Assembly: GCA_945952585.1 (NCBI GenBank)
Contig: CAMFII010000003.1
Location: 1 to 64,000, forward strand
DNA from: an uncultured Rhodobacter sp.
Lineage (GTDB): Bacteria > Pseudomonadota > Alphaproteobacteria > Rhodobacterales > Rhodobacteraceae
Direction of reading: 5' to 3'
Length of the DNA: 64,000 bases
Made by a program: the position numbers and the translations under genes. Positions 47,601 to 55,462 of the stretch are shown piece by piece. The notes beneath the pieces are model-generated. The model searched no databases and was not told the DNA's origin. It worked only from the letters and a program-made list of their open reading frames with translations. Within the stretch, counting starts at the first letter, position 1. Every line of letters begins with the position of its first letter.

Positions 47601-49230
47601 AGTCAATCGGCGGGTTCGTCACCTGGCTGAAGTTCTGGCGGAAATAGTGGCTGAGCGGACGATAGACACTCGACAGCACCGCGGGCGGCGTGTCGTCGCC
47701 CATGCTCGCGACCATCTCCTTGCCGTCCTCGGCCATCGGCGCCAGCACCTGCTCGAGGTCCTCGAGCGTGTAGCCCGCCGCGATTTGCCGCTTGCGCAGG
47801 TCAGCCCCCGAGAACAGCGTCTGCTCCGGAACGTCGCGCAGAAGGGCGTTCAGGTCGATGACCTTCTCGATCCACTCGCCATAGGGCTGGCTGGCGGCAA
47901 GGCGGTCCTTCAGCGCGTGGTCGTGGTAAAGCTTGCCCTCGGCCATATCGACGCCGATCATCTGCCCCGGCCCAAGCGCGCCCTTCTCGCGGATCGTCGT
48001 CTCGTCAACCGGCACCATCCCGGCCTCGGACCCGGCGATCAGCAGGCCGTCTCCCGTCACGACATAGCGCATCGGTCGCAGGCCGTTCCGGTCCAGCCCG
48101 CCGCAAACCCAGCGGCCGTCGGTCATCGCCAGCGCAGCCGGACCGTCCCAGGGCTCCATCACCGAGTTGCAATAGGCATACATGTCTGCCCAGGCCTTGG
48201 GCATCTCGCCGGTCATCTTCGACCAGGCCTCGGGCACCAGCATCGTTTTCGCCATCGGCGCCGACCGGCCCGAACGCACCATCACCTCGAACACCGCATC
48301 GAGCGCACCCGAATCCGACGTTCCCGAGGGGATGATCGGCTTGATGTCCTCGGCCGCGTCGCCGAAGGCCGACGAGGCCATGCGGATTTCGTGGCTCTTC
48401 ATCCAGTTGACGTTGCCCTTCAGCGTGTTGATCTCGCCGTTATGGGCAAGCATGCGGAACGGCTGCGCAAGCCACCATTGCGGGAAGGTGTTGGTCGAAT
48501 AGCGCTGGTGGTAGATCGCGAAGGCGCTCTCGAAGCGTTCGTCCAGCAGGTCGGGGTAGAAAACCGACACCTGCTCGGCCAGCATCATGCCCTTGTAGAT
48601 GATCGACCGGCAGGAGAGCGAACACAGGTAAAGCCCCTGGATCTGCGCGGCGATCGCCGCCTTCTCGATCCGGCGGCGGATGATGTAGAGTTCGCGCTCG
48701 AAGGCTTCCTCGTCGATCCCCTTTTCGCAGCGGATCAGGATCTGCTCGATTTCGGGACGGGTCGCGTTGGCCTTCTCGCCCAGAACCTCGGTGTTCACAG
48801 GGACATGGCGCCAGCCGTAAATGTAATGGCCCATGCGCAGCACTTCGGTCTCGACGATCGTGCGGCAGCGTTCCTGTGCGCCGAAATCGGTGCGCGGCAG
48901 GAAGACCTGGCCGACCGCGATCAGCTTGTGCATGTCGGGCTCGTGCCCCGTGCGGCGGACCTGGTCGTAGAAGAACTTGACCGGGATCTGCACGTGGATG
49001 CCCGCGCCGTCGCCGGTCTTGCCGTCGGCATCGACCGCGCCCCGGTGCCAGACAGCCTTCAGCGCATCGATCCCGTTCTGCACCACCTTGCGGCTGGGCT
49101 TGCCGTTGATCGACACCACAAGGCCGACGCCGCAGGACGAATGCTCATCCTCGGTCTTGTAAAGCGAATGCTCGTTCATGTAGGCGCGCTTCGCCTCTTC
49201 GGCGGCAACCCAGGCTGCATCATAGGTCAT
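44695..49230 (-). CDS. gltB: Glutamate synthase large subunit
   Basis: GltB with GltD converts 2-oxoglutarate and glutamine to two glutamates. The 1511-residue protein has an N-terminal amidotransferase whose Cys33 (HSSCGVGLVV) would become the catalytic N terminus after propeptide removal. The FMN-binding synthase domain and the cysteine cluster of the 3Fe-4S site (CIMVRQCQSNTCPVGVC) follow. A C-terminal GXGXG-type repeat domain completes it. The start at 49230 overlaps the preceding GFA gene by four bases, so translation is coupled. Confidence 0.97.
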   Translation of the reverse strand: MTYDAAWVAAEEAKRAYMNEHSLYKTEDEHSSCGVGLVVSINGKPSRKVVQNGIDALKAVWHRGAVDADGKTGDGAGIHVQIPVKFFYDQVRRTGHEPDMHKLIAVGQVFLPRTDFGAQERCRTIVETEVLRMGHYIYGWRHVPVNTEVLGEKANATRPEIEQILIRCEKGIDEEAFERELYIIRRRIEKAAIAAQIQGLYLCSLSCRSIIYKGMMLAEQVSVFYPDLLDERFESAFAIYHQRYSTNTFPQWWLAQPFRMLAHNGEINTLKGNVNWMKSHEIRMASSAFGDAAEDIKPIIPSGTSDSGALDAVFEVMVRSGRSAPMAKTMLVPEAWSKMTGEMPKAWADMYAYCNSVMEPWDGPAALAMTDGRWVCGGLDRNGLRPMRYVVTGDGLLIAGSEAGMVPVDETTIREKGALGPGQMIGVDMAEGKLYHDHALKDRLAASQPYGEWIEKVIDLNALLRDVPEQTLFSGADLRKRQIAAGYTLEDLEQVLAPMAEDGKEMVASMGDDTPPAVLSSVYRPLSHYFRQNFSQVTNPPIDSLRESRVMSLKTRFGNLKNVLEENSSQTEILVLESPFIANAEFDVMVKQFGPQVAFIDCTFPVSPSLDDLHQGLERIRAEAEDAVRSGAGHLVLTDQHQGPDKVGMPMILATSAVHSWLTRKGLRTFCSVNVRSAECIDPHYFAVLIGCGATTVNPYLAQDSIADRINRGLIEGNLTDAMRRYRDAIDAGLLKIMSKMGISVISSYRGGLNFEAVGLSRAMVAEYFPGMNSRISGIGVSGIEQKLEEVHAKGWRAGTDVLPIGGFYKARRSGEKHAWEAQTMHMLQSACDRASYDLWKQYSAAMRANPPIHVRDLLDIKPLGKPVPIEEVESITSIRKRFVTPGMSLGALSPEAHKTLNVAMNRIGAKSDSGEGGEDPAHFLPEPNGDNPSAKIKQVASGRFGVTAEYLNACEELEIKVAQGAKPGEGGQLPGMKVTALIARLRHSTPGVTLISPPPHHDIYSIEDLAQLIYDLKQINPRAKVTVKLVSSSGVGTIAAGVAKAKADVILISGHNGGTGASPATSIKFAGLPWEMGLTEAHQVLAMNNLRERVTLRTDGGLRTGRDIVMAAMMGAEEYGIGTAALIAMGCIMVRQCQSNTCPVGVCTQNEALRQKFTGTADKVVNLITFYAQEVREILAGIGARSIDEIIGRADLLTQVSRGAAHLDDLDLNPLLITVDGSQKITYDRSKPRNAVPDTLDAEIIRDGARFFEDGEKMQLSYAVRNTHRTIGTRASSHIVRKFGMRNNLQPDHLTVKLTGNAGQSLGAFAAPGLKIEVMGDANDYVGKGLSGGLIVVRPQMASPLVASENTIIGNTVLYGATAGHLFAAGRAGERFAVRNSGAKVVVEGCGSNGCEYMTGGVAVILGRIGANFAAGMTGGMAYVYDPKGTAEDMMNLESVVTCGIGHPLWEAQLKELIERHFAETGSRKAGEILADWATERANFLQVCPKEMLVHLPAPLTDEVQAVPAE

Positions 49231-49664
49231 GGCGCATCTCCCTTCACAAAGAGGTTCTTCTGTTCGTATTCGGCCTGCGTCGCCCGGCGGTGATCGCCCT
49301 TGAGCTGGACCGAGGCCATCGCCCGGTCGGAATACACTTCCGACCGCAGCGGCACGTCGTGTTCCTCGTCGAACAGGCCCGGCATCAACTCGTAGCTCCG
49401 GCCCTCGACATCGGTGTTCCGCATCCAAAGCTGGCTGCCGCAGACGCTGCAAAAGGCCCGCTCGGCGAACCCGGACGAGGCAAATCGCGTGACCGGCCCT
49501 TCGACCGTCACGCCCGCCGCGTCGGCGTTGAAGCACAGGAACAGCCCGCCCGACCAACGCTGGCACATTCGGCAATGGCAGGCACCCGGACGCGGATCAT
49601 GCGGTCCATCGACCGTGATGGTCACCGCGCCGCACAGGCAATGTCCGACCATCGGCGCGCTCAT
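49227..49664 (-). CDS. GFA family zinc-binding protein
   Basis: The 145-residue protein carries the zinc-ligand pairs CLCGAV, CHCRMCQRWSGG and CSVCGSQLW of the Gfa/CENP-V family. Family members include glutathione-dependent formaldehyde-activating enzymes, but many have no known activity. It is placed between a periplasmic protein and gltB, with ATGA overlaps on both sides, so expression is tied to the glutamate synthase genes. Confidence 0.85.
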   Translation of the reverse strand: MSAPMVGHCLCGAVTITVDGPHDPRPGACHCRMCQRWSGGLFLCFNADAAGVTVEGPVTRFASSGFAERAFCSVCGSQLWMRNTDVEGRSYELMPGLFDEEHDVPLRSEVYSDRAMASVQLKGDHRRATQAEYEQKNLFVKGDAP

Positions 49665-50443
49665 TTCCGCACCGACGCGGGCAGGATTGGCGCCGCACCC
49701 TCTGCCCGTGACAGCACGGCGTCGCAGTCAAACAGCGGCTCGGTGGTACGGAAGCCGGGTTCACCGGGAAAGATGAACTGGAGCGGGCTGCCATCGACCG
49801 GCAGGTTGCCCTCTTCGGTCACCCATTCGGAGGGGCCCGAGAAGAACATCCGCCAGTCGGCCTTGATGTATTCATTGCCCTTGGCGCTGCGCAGGACCGT
49901 TCCGTCTTCCGCGGCTTCGCTAAAGCTGAACTCGGTTTCCTGCAGTTCGATGCCGTCGATGGTTACCGTCTTGCCGGTCAGCCGATCATGGCCGGTGACG
50001 TGGCTATGGCTCCCGTCGTCCTTGGTCAGATTGAAATCGAACGTGTCCAGCCCCTTCGCCAGCAGCTCGCTGAAGGAGGCGGGATCTGCAGCGCCAGGGT
50101 CGAGCGACTGTCGGGTGATCGGAAAGAAATCGAAGCTTTCGACCCATTGCGTCTCGTAGTCGGTATGGCTGACGAAGAAGATCCCTTCCTGGTCGAAATC
50201 CGCCCGCCACTGGTCGCCCGCAGGGTCGGCGTCACAGCGGTAGTGGTTCGCCACGCGGCAACCGCGCGACTGCACGGTCATGAACACGCTGCACCCTTCC
50301 GGCGGGTCGAACAGGGCACCCTCGGGCGTGGCGCCGGGCGATTGCGCCAAGGCCGGGCTGGCCGCCGCCAGTGCGGCAGCAAGACTGACGCATCTGGCGG
50401 ACCGCCAAATTCCCGAGTGTTCCTGCCGCCAAACGGTTGCCAT
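49661..50443 (-). CDS. Predicted secreted protein between gltD and gltB
   Basis: The 260-residue protein has an N-terminal signal peptide (about residues 17-34, ending in LAQS). The mature part is Ser/Asp/Phe-rich with four or five Cys (GCSVFM, RGCRVAN, YRCDAD, FDCDAV) that could form disulfides. No catalytic motif is seen. The start at 50443 is favoured; a longer frame runs over gltD. It overlaps the GFA gene by four bases. The role at the GOGAT locus is unknown. Confidence 0.75.
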   Translation of the reverse strand: MATVWRQEHSGIWRSARCVSLAAALAAASPALAQSPGATPEGALFDPPEGCSVFMTVQSRGCRVANHYRCDADPAGDQWRADFDQEGIFFVSHTDYETQWVESFDFFPITRQSLDPGAADPASFSELLAKGLDTFDFNLTKDDGSHSHVTGHDRLTGKTVTIDGIELQETEFSFSEAAEDGTVLRSAKGNEYIKADWRMFFSGPSEWVTEEGNLPVDGSPLQFIFPGEPGFRTTEPLFDCDAVLSRAEGAAPILPASVRK

Positions 50444-50466
50444 AACGAAACCCGACGCTTTCCAGA

Positions 50467-51903
50467 TCACTCCGCCGCGACTTGGGCGGGTTGGGCGATG
50501 TAGTCCAGGATCGCATCCGCCGCCTCGCGCCCGTCGCGGATCGCCCAGACGACAAGGCTTGCGCCCCGCACGATGTCGCCGGCGGCAAACACGTCGGGCA
50601 GGCTGGTCTGGTGCGTGCGGAAGTCGGCCTTGATCGTGCCCCAGCGCGTCACGGTCAGGTCGGGCACGCCCCAGAGGGTCGGCAACTCTTCGGGCTCGAA
50701 GCCCAGGGCCATGATCGCCAGGTCGGCCGGCTCGACGTAATCCGCGCCCTCGATGACCTCGGGCATCTGGCGGCCGCTGGCATCCGGCGCGCCGAGGCGC
50801 ATCCGCTGGACCATGACACCATCCACCATCTCGCCACCGCTGAATCCGCGCGGTGCCGACAGCCAGACGAATTCGACGCCTTCCTCTTCGGCATTCTGCA
50901 CCTCGCGCTGCGACCCCGGCATGTTGGCGCGGTCGCGACGGTACAGGCATTTGACGCTCAGCGCGCCCTGGCGGATCGCGGTGCGGACGCAGTCCATCGC
51001 CGTGTCGCCGCCACCGATCACCACAACCCGCTTGCCGCGTGCATCAAGGTCGCCGTTGTCGAACGACGGCACATCATCGCCGAAGCTCTTGCGGTTGGAC
51101 GCGGTCAGATAGTCGAGCGCGGCGACGATGCCGCGCGCGCCGACGCCGGGCGCCTGGATATCGCGCGCCTTGTAGACCCCGGTCGCGATCAGTACGGCAT
51201 CATGCTGCCCCCGGATCGCGTCAAAGGTGATGTCCGTTCCGACATTGCAGTTCAGCACGAAGGACACGCCGCTGCGTTCGAGCTGCTCGATGCGCTGCAT
51301 GACCACAGACTTTTCCAGCTTGAAGCCGGGAATGCCGTAGGTCAGCAGCCCGCCTGCACGGTCGTAGCGGTCGTAGACCGTGACCTGAACCCCCGCCCGG
51401 CGCAGCCGATCGGCCGCAGCCAGCCCGCCCGGCCCAGCACCGATGATGCCAACGCTTTCTGCCCGCTCTACCGCAGGACGGATCGGCACGACCCAGCCGT
51501 TTTCCCAGGCCGTGTCGGTGATGTACTTCTCGACCGAGCCGATGGTGACCGTGCCGTGGCCCGATTGCTCGATGACGCAGTTGCCTTCGCAGAGCCGGTC
51601 CTGCGGGCAGATGCGGCCACAGATTTCGGGGAAGGTGTTGGTGGCCTGGCTGATCTCGTAGGCTTCCTTCAGGCGGCCTTCGGCGGTCATCCGCAGCCAG
51701 TCGGGGATGTTGTTGTGCAGCGGGCAGTGGCTTTGGCAGTAAGGCACGCCGCACTGGCTGCAGCGCCCGGCCTGCTCGGCCGCCTTGGCATCGGCGAACT
51801 CGCGGTAGATCTCGTGGAAATCCTGCGCGCGCAGATTGGGCGGACGCTTTTCGGGCATCTCCTTCGCGACGGTCACGAATTGGAGCATGCGTTGCTTCGC
51901 CAT
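50467..51903 (-). CDS. gltD: Glutamate synthase small subunit
   Basis: GltD is the NAD(P)H-flavin oxidoreductase partner of GltB. The 478-residue protein has an N-terminal Fe-S region (CSQCGVPYCQSHCP, CGRICPQDRLCEGNC) and two Rossmann motifs (VGIIGAGPGGLAAADRL and VVVIGGGDTAMDC). The ATG at 51903 has a GGGAGG site. It is separated from the next gene by 23 bases, so a single gltD-X-gfa-gltB transcript is likely. Confidence 0.97.
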   Translation of the reverse strand: MAKQRMLQFVTVAKEMPEKRPPNLRAQDFHEIYREFADAKAAEQAGRCSQCGVPYCQSHCPLHNNIPDWLRMTAEGRLKEAYEISQATNTFPEICGRICPQDRLCEGNCVIEQSGHGTVTIGSVEKYITDTAWENGWVVPIRPAVERAESVGIIGAGPGGLAAADRLRRAGVQVTVYDRYDRAGGLLTYGIPGFKLEKSVVMQRIEQLERSGVSFVLNCNVGTDITFDAIRGQHDAVLIATGVYKARDIQAPGVGARGIVAALDYLTASNRKSFGDDVPSFDNGDLDARGKRVVVIGGGDTAMDCVRTAIRQGALSVKCLYRRDRANMPGSQREVQNAEEEGVEFVWLSAPRGFSGGEMVDGVMVQRMRLGAPDASGRQMPEVIEGADYVEPADLAIMALGFEPEELPTLWGVPDLTVTRWGTIKADFRTHQTSLPDVFAAGDIVRGASLVVWAIRDGREAADAILDYIAQPAQVAAE

Positions 51904-51974
51904 GGCTGCGCCTCCCAAAGTGCTACGGGTGCGCCTTCATACGGCAGGGCAATCAGGAATAAAAGTCAATCTTA

Positions 51975-52044
51975 CTGACCTAAATCCCGGTTTTTCTGCG
52001 TCTCTCAGGGATTTTCCTAGCGGAAGATTCTGATTTTAGGTCAG
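51975..52044. repeat. Long inverted repeat upstream of gltD
   Basis: CTGACCTAAATC (51975-51986) is repeated in inverted form as GATTTTAGGTCAG (52032-52044), with one extra T and 45 bases between. The arm nearer gltD is directly followed by GTAAGATTGAC, so GTCA and TGAC also form a small dyad there. Spacing is too wide for a normal terminator. It resembles two half-operators of a dimeric regulator that could bind upstream of gltD, but no protein is known. Confidence 0.4.
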
Positions 52045-52062
52045 CTACTGTTACCTATAGCC

Positions 52063-52869
52063 TTAGTGCCCCATCAGAAGCCCGGTCAAGGCTAGAGAAC
52101 CAATAATGATTCGCCACCAGCCGAACAGCGCGTAGCCGTGCTTGCTGACATAGCTGAGCAGCCATTTGACCACGAAAAGGGCAGTTATGAAGGCCATGAT
52201 GAAACCGACAGCAATGTCGGACATGGCCGCAAAATCCAGCGCATGCCGGTTCTTGAACAGATCCAGGGCGACGGCGGCGACCATCGTCGGCATCGACAGG
52301 AAGAACGAGAATTCGGCGGCGGCCCGTTTGCTGGCACCAAGCCAAAGCGCGCCCACAATGGTCGCACCCGACCGTGAAACGCCGGGGATCATCGCCAGGC
52401 ACTGGAACAGGCCGATCCGGAACGCCATGCCGAAACGGAACTTCGTCGCGTCGTCGACCTTCGGCTCTCCGGCCAGCCGATCGACAAACAGCAGGACCAC
52501 CCCACCGACAATCAGCATGACCGCGATCAGGACAGGCGTCTCGAACAGCACCTTCTTGATGAAATCATGCGCCGCCAGCCCGATCACGACAGCCGGAAGG
52601 AAGGCGACCAGAACCGCGACGATGAAGCGTTGCGCGTCGGCATCGTGGGGCGCCCTGCGGAACAGGTCGAACAGCCGGTGGGCATAGACACTGAGCAGCG
52701 CCACGATCGCGCCAAGCTGGATGACGACCTCGAACGTGTCGCCCGAGCTCTTGAATCCAAGGAAATGCGCCGCAAGCAGCAGGTGACCGGTCGATGAAAC
52801 CGGAATGAACTCGGTCAGCCCTTCGAGCATCCCGAGAAGGGCGGCGACCAGCGTCGTCGATTCCAGCAT
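52063..52869 (-). CDS. uppP: Undecaprenyl-diphosphatase
   Basis: UppP recycles undecaprenyl pyrophosphate to the monophosphate carrier for peptidoglycan and polysaccharide synthesis. The 268-residue protein has eight or so hydrophobic segments with the active-site motifs [14 protein letters not shown] and [11 protein letters not shown]. The start at 52869 has a GAGG site five bases upstream; a GTG two codons earlier has none. It is transcribed toward gltD but separated by the inverted repeat region. Confidence 0.95.
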   Translation of the reverse strand: MLESTTLVAALLGMLEGLTEFIPVSSTGHLLLAAHFLGFKSSGDTFEVVIQLGAIVALLSVYAHRLFDLFRRAPHDADAQRFIVAVLVAFLPAVVIGLAAHDFIKKVLFETPVLIAVMLIVGGVVLLFVDRLAGEPKVDDATKFRFGMAFRIGLFQCLAMIPGVSRSGATIVGALWLGASKRAAAEFSFFLSMPTMVAAVALDLFKNRHALDFAAMSDIAVGFIMAFITALFVVKWLLSYVSKHGYALFGWWRIIIGSLALTGLLMGH

Positions 52870-52895
52870 GGTCACCTCGTCTTGTCAGGTCCGTC

Positions 52896-53882
52896 TCAGG
52901 CCTTGCGAAGGTTCTTCGCCGAGTCCCTGATCGCGGCATACTGCCCCGACGGCCGGTACCGCCATAGATATTCGGGCGCTATGGCGTTGAATGACGCAGC
53001 CGTGATCCCAAGATCCGCCAGACCTTTCGCTTTCGGACCGACCACGTTGTCATGTGCCAGATTTCTGACCTGATCGAGGGTCAGCGTCTTGTTCTTGAAC
53101 AGGCCGAGCGTAACAATCTGAAGGGCATCCAAGGCAAAGCCCATGATCCGCCCGGCGACGAACGGCAGGTTCAGGATCAGCCGCCGCCGCTGCACCACGT
53201 CAAGCATCTGCTTCATGTGTTCACGGAAGGTCGCAACTTCCGGTCCGCCAAGTTCGTAGATCCCGGGAACGGCCGCGCCGAGAACTCCTTTCACTGCCGC
53301 CTGCGCGACATCGTCGACGTAGACCGGCTGGAATTTCGTCTTGCCACCAACGATCGGCAGGATCGGGCTGAGGACGGTCATGCCGGCGAAGCGGTTGAAG
53401 AACTGGTCTTCGGGTCCGAAGACCACCGAGGGACGCATGATCACGGCCGAGGGGAAGGCCGCGAGAACTGCAGACTCGCCCTCGGCCTTGGTCCGCGCAT
53501 AGTTGCTGTCAGAGTTCGCATCGGCGCCGATGGCCGAAACATGAACCAGCTTCTCAACACCAAGATCCGCCGCGATGCGGGCGATACGGCCCGCACCTTC
53601 GGTCTGGACGGCATCGAACCTGTTCGCCCCCGCTTCTGCCAGGATGCCCACGCAGTTCACCACGGCATCGGCGCCAAGCATCACCGCCCGAACCGAGGCA
53701 TCGTCGCGCACGTTGCAGAGCACCGGCTCGACCTGGCCAACGACGCCGTAGGTCTTCACGAACAGCGCGTCGTTCGGGCGGCGGCAGGCAACCCGCACCC
53801 GCCACCCCTCCAGCGCCATGCGCCGCGCGATGTAGCGCCCGATGAAACCCGAACCGCCATAGATCGTGACGAGCTTGCTCAT
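52896..53882 (-). CDS. NAD(P)-binding protein, NDUFA9-like
   Basis: The 328-residue protein has a Rossmann motif VTIYGGSGFIGRYIA and resembles the complex I-linked NDUFA9 family and related atypical SDRs. The second half has HVSAIGADANSDSNYARTK with a Tyr-x3-Lys type site. It may be a reductase or chaperone of respiratory complexes; the link is by family only. The start at 53882 (MSKLVTIYGG) avoids an unsupported extension over the tRNA promoter. Confidence 0.85.
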   Translation of the reverse strand: MSKLVTIYGGSGFIGRYIARRMALEGWRVRVACRRPNDALFVKTYGVVGQVEPVLCNVRDDASVRAVMLGADAVVNCVGILAEAGANRFDAVQTEGAGRIARIAADLGVEKLVHVSAIGADANSDSNYARTKAEGESAVLAAFPSAVIMRPSVVFGPEDQFFNRFAGMTVLSPILPIVGGKTKFQPVYVDDVAQAAVKGVLGAAVPGIYELGGPEVATFREHMKQMLDVVQRRRLILNLPFVAGRIMGFALDALQIVTLGLFKNKTLTLDQVRNLAHDNVVGPKAKGLADLGITAASFNAIAPEYLWRYRPSGQYAAIRDSAKNLRKA

Positions 53883-53986
53883 CTGCCGCGCCCTCTTGGA
53901 ATTGCTGCAAACCTGCCCCCGGGAATAGCTTTTCACTCTCGCGGGAACAAGCCGCAATTGGCGCGACGTTTTTTCGCCGCGCCCCG

Positions 53987-54015
53987 TTGACACCGACATT
54001 CGGCATGGATACATC
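53987..54015 (+). promoter_or_regulatory. Promoter of tRNA-Leu
   Basis: A perfect -35 TTGACA (53987-53992) is spaced by 17 bases from TACATC (54010-54015). The transcript would start about ten bases before the tRNA. Confidence 0.7.
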
Positions 54016-54031
54016 GCCCGTCACGGCACCT

Positions 54032-54116
54032 GCCCAGGTGGCGGAATTGGTAGACGCGCTGGTTTCAGGTACCAGTGTTGCAAGACGTGGAGGTTCGAGT
54101 CCTCTCCTGGGCACCA
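54032..54116 (+). tRNA. tRNA-Leu (anticodon CAG)
   Basis: The 85-base sequence has the acceptor GCCCAGG/CCTGGGC, a D-loop with GGTAGAC, an anticodon stem CTGGT/ACCAG with CAG at 54066-54068, and a long variable arm usual for leucine tRNAs. The T-arm holds GGTTCGAGTCC. The 3' CCA is encoded. Confidence 0.97.
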
Positions 54117-54124
54117 AGTCTACG

Positions 54125-54157
54125 AAAGGCCTCGCGCAAGCGGGGCCTTTGTCTTTT
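54125..54157 (+). terminator. Terminator after tRNA-Leu
   Basis: AAAGGCCTCGC pairs with GCGGGGCCTTT (one G-T pair) around a GCAA loop and is followed by GTCTTTT. It ends the tRNA transcript. Confidence 0.85.
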
Positions 54158-54179
54158 CCGCCCCCTTTCAGACAGCGTA

Positions 54180-54211
54180 CAAAGAAAAAGGCCGCCCCAA
54201 TCGGGACGGCC
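54180..54211 (-). terminator. Terminator after dnaJ
   Basis: On the minus strand GGCCGTCCC and its partner GGGGCGGCC form a hairpin followed by TTTTTCTTT. It sits about 25 bases past the dnaJ stop, close to the convergent tRNA terminator. Confidence 0.75.
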
Positions 54212-54235
54212 TCATCAGAGCGCGCCAGGCAGCTC

Positions 54236-55390
54236 TCAGCTCTTCTTGCTGTCCCAGAAGCCCTTCACCTTCGAGAAGAAGGACGACCCTTCCGGATTGT
54301 TCTCGCGGCTCAGCGACTCGAACTCGCGCAGCAGTTCTTTCTGCCGCGACGTCAGTTTGACCGGCGTCTCGACAGAAAGCTCGATCAGCATGTCTCCCGA
54401 TCCGCCGCCGCGGAGCGCGGGCATCCCCTTGCCGCGCAGTCGCATCTGCTTGCCGGTCTGGCTGCCTTCCGGAACCTTGACGCGGCTCATCCCGCCGTCA
54501 ATCGTCGGGACCTCGACTTCGCCGCCAAGCGCCGCCGTGGTGATGCTGATCGGAACATGGCAGTAAAGAGTCGTTCCGTCGCGCTGGAAGAGTGCGTGAT
54601 CCTTCACCTCGATGAAGATGTAGAGATCGCCTGAAGGCCCGCCGCGCAGCCCGGCCTCGCCTTCGCCTGCCAGACGGATTCGCGTGCCGGTTTCCACGCC
54701 GGCCGGGATGTTGACCGACAGCGAACGTTCCTTCTCGACCCGACCGGCCCCGTTGCAGACCTTGCACGGGTTCTTGACGATCTGGCCCATGCCGCCACAG
54801 GTCGGGCAAGTGCGCTCGACCGTGAAGAAGCCCTGCTGGGCGCGAACCTTGCCCATGCCCGAACAGGTCGGGCAGGTGACAGGCTCCGCTCCACCCTCGG
54901 CCCCGCTGCCATGGCAGGCCTCGCAGGTAATCGAGGCAGGAACGTTGATCGTCTTCTGGATGCCCGAATAGGCCTCTTCCAGTGAGACGCGCATGTTGTA
55001 GCGCAGGTCGGAGCCACGCTGTGCCCGCGACCGCGCGCCGCCGCCGCCACCACGGCCGCCCATGAAATCGCCGAAGAGATCCTCGAAGACATCCGAGAAG
55101 GCCGAAGCGAAATCGCCCTGGCCGAAGCCGCCCCGCGGACCGCCACCGCCACCACCCATGCCGCCCTCGAAGGCTGCATGGCCAAAGCGGTCATAGGCCG
55201 CCTTCTTGTCAGCGTCCTTCAGCACATCGTAGGCCTCGTTCACTTCCTTGAACTGGGCCTCGGCCTGCGGATTGTCAGAGTTGCGGTCGGGATGAAGCTC
55301 TTTGGCCTTCGTACGATAGGCCTTTTTCAGCTCTTCCGCCGATGCGCCCTTGGAGACCCCAAGCACTTCGTAATAGTCGCGCTTTGCCAT
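54236..55390 (-). CDS. dnaJ: Chaperone DnaJ
   Basis: DnaJ stimulates DnaK ATPase and delivers substrates. The 384-residue protein has the J-domain (HPD at about residues 34-36), a Gly-rich linker and four zinc-ligand repeats ([32 protein letters not shown]). A C-terminal dimerisation domain completes it. It is 72 bases downstream of dnaK, with a small GC hairpin (55419-55442) in between. grpE is not in the window. Confidence 0.97.
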   Translation of the reverse strand: MAKRDYYEVLGVSKGASAEELKKAYRTKAKELHPDRNSDNPQAEAQFKEVNEAYDVLKDADKKAAYDRFGHAAFEGGMGGGGGGPRGGFGQGDFASAFSDVFEDLFGDFMGGRGGGGGARSRAQRGSDLRYNMRVSLEEAYSGIQKTINVPASITCEACHGSGAEGGAEPVTCPTCSGMGKVRAQQGFFTVERTCPTCGGMGQIVKNPCKVCNGAGRVEKERSLSVNIPAGVETGTRIRLAGEGEAGLRGGPSGDLYIFIEVKDHALFQRDGTTLYCHVPISITTAALGGEVEVPTIDGGMSRVKVPEGSQTGKQMRLRGKGMPALRGGGSGDMLIELSVETPVKLTSRQKELLREFESLSRENNPEGSSFFSKVKGFWDSKKS

Positions 55391-55462
55391 GGCAAAACTC
55401 CCTGACTGAACCGGAGAAGGGCGGCCCGTTGCCGGACCGCCCCTCTGAGGTTCTGCGCGGCC

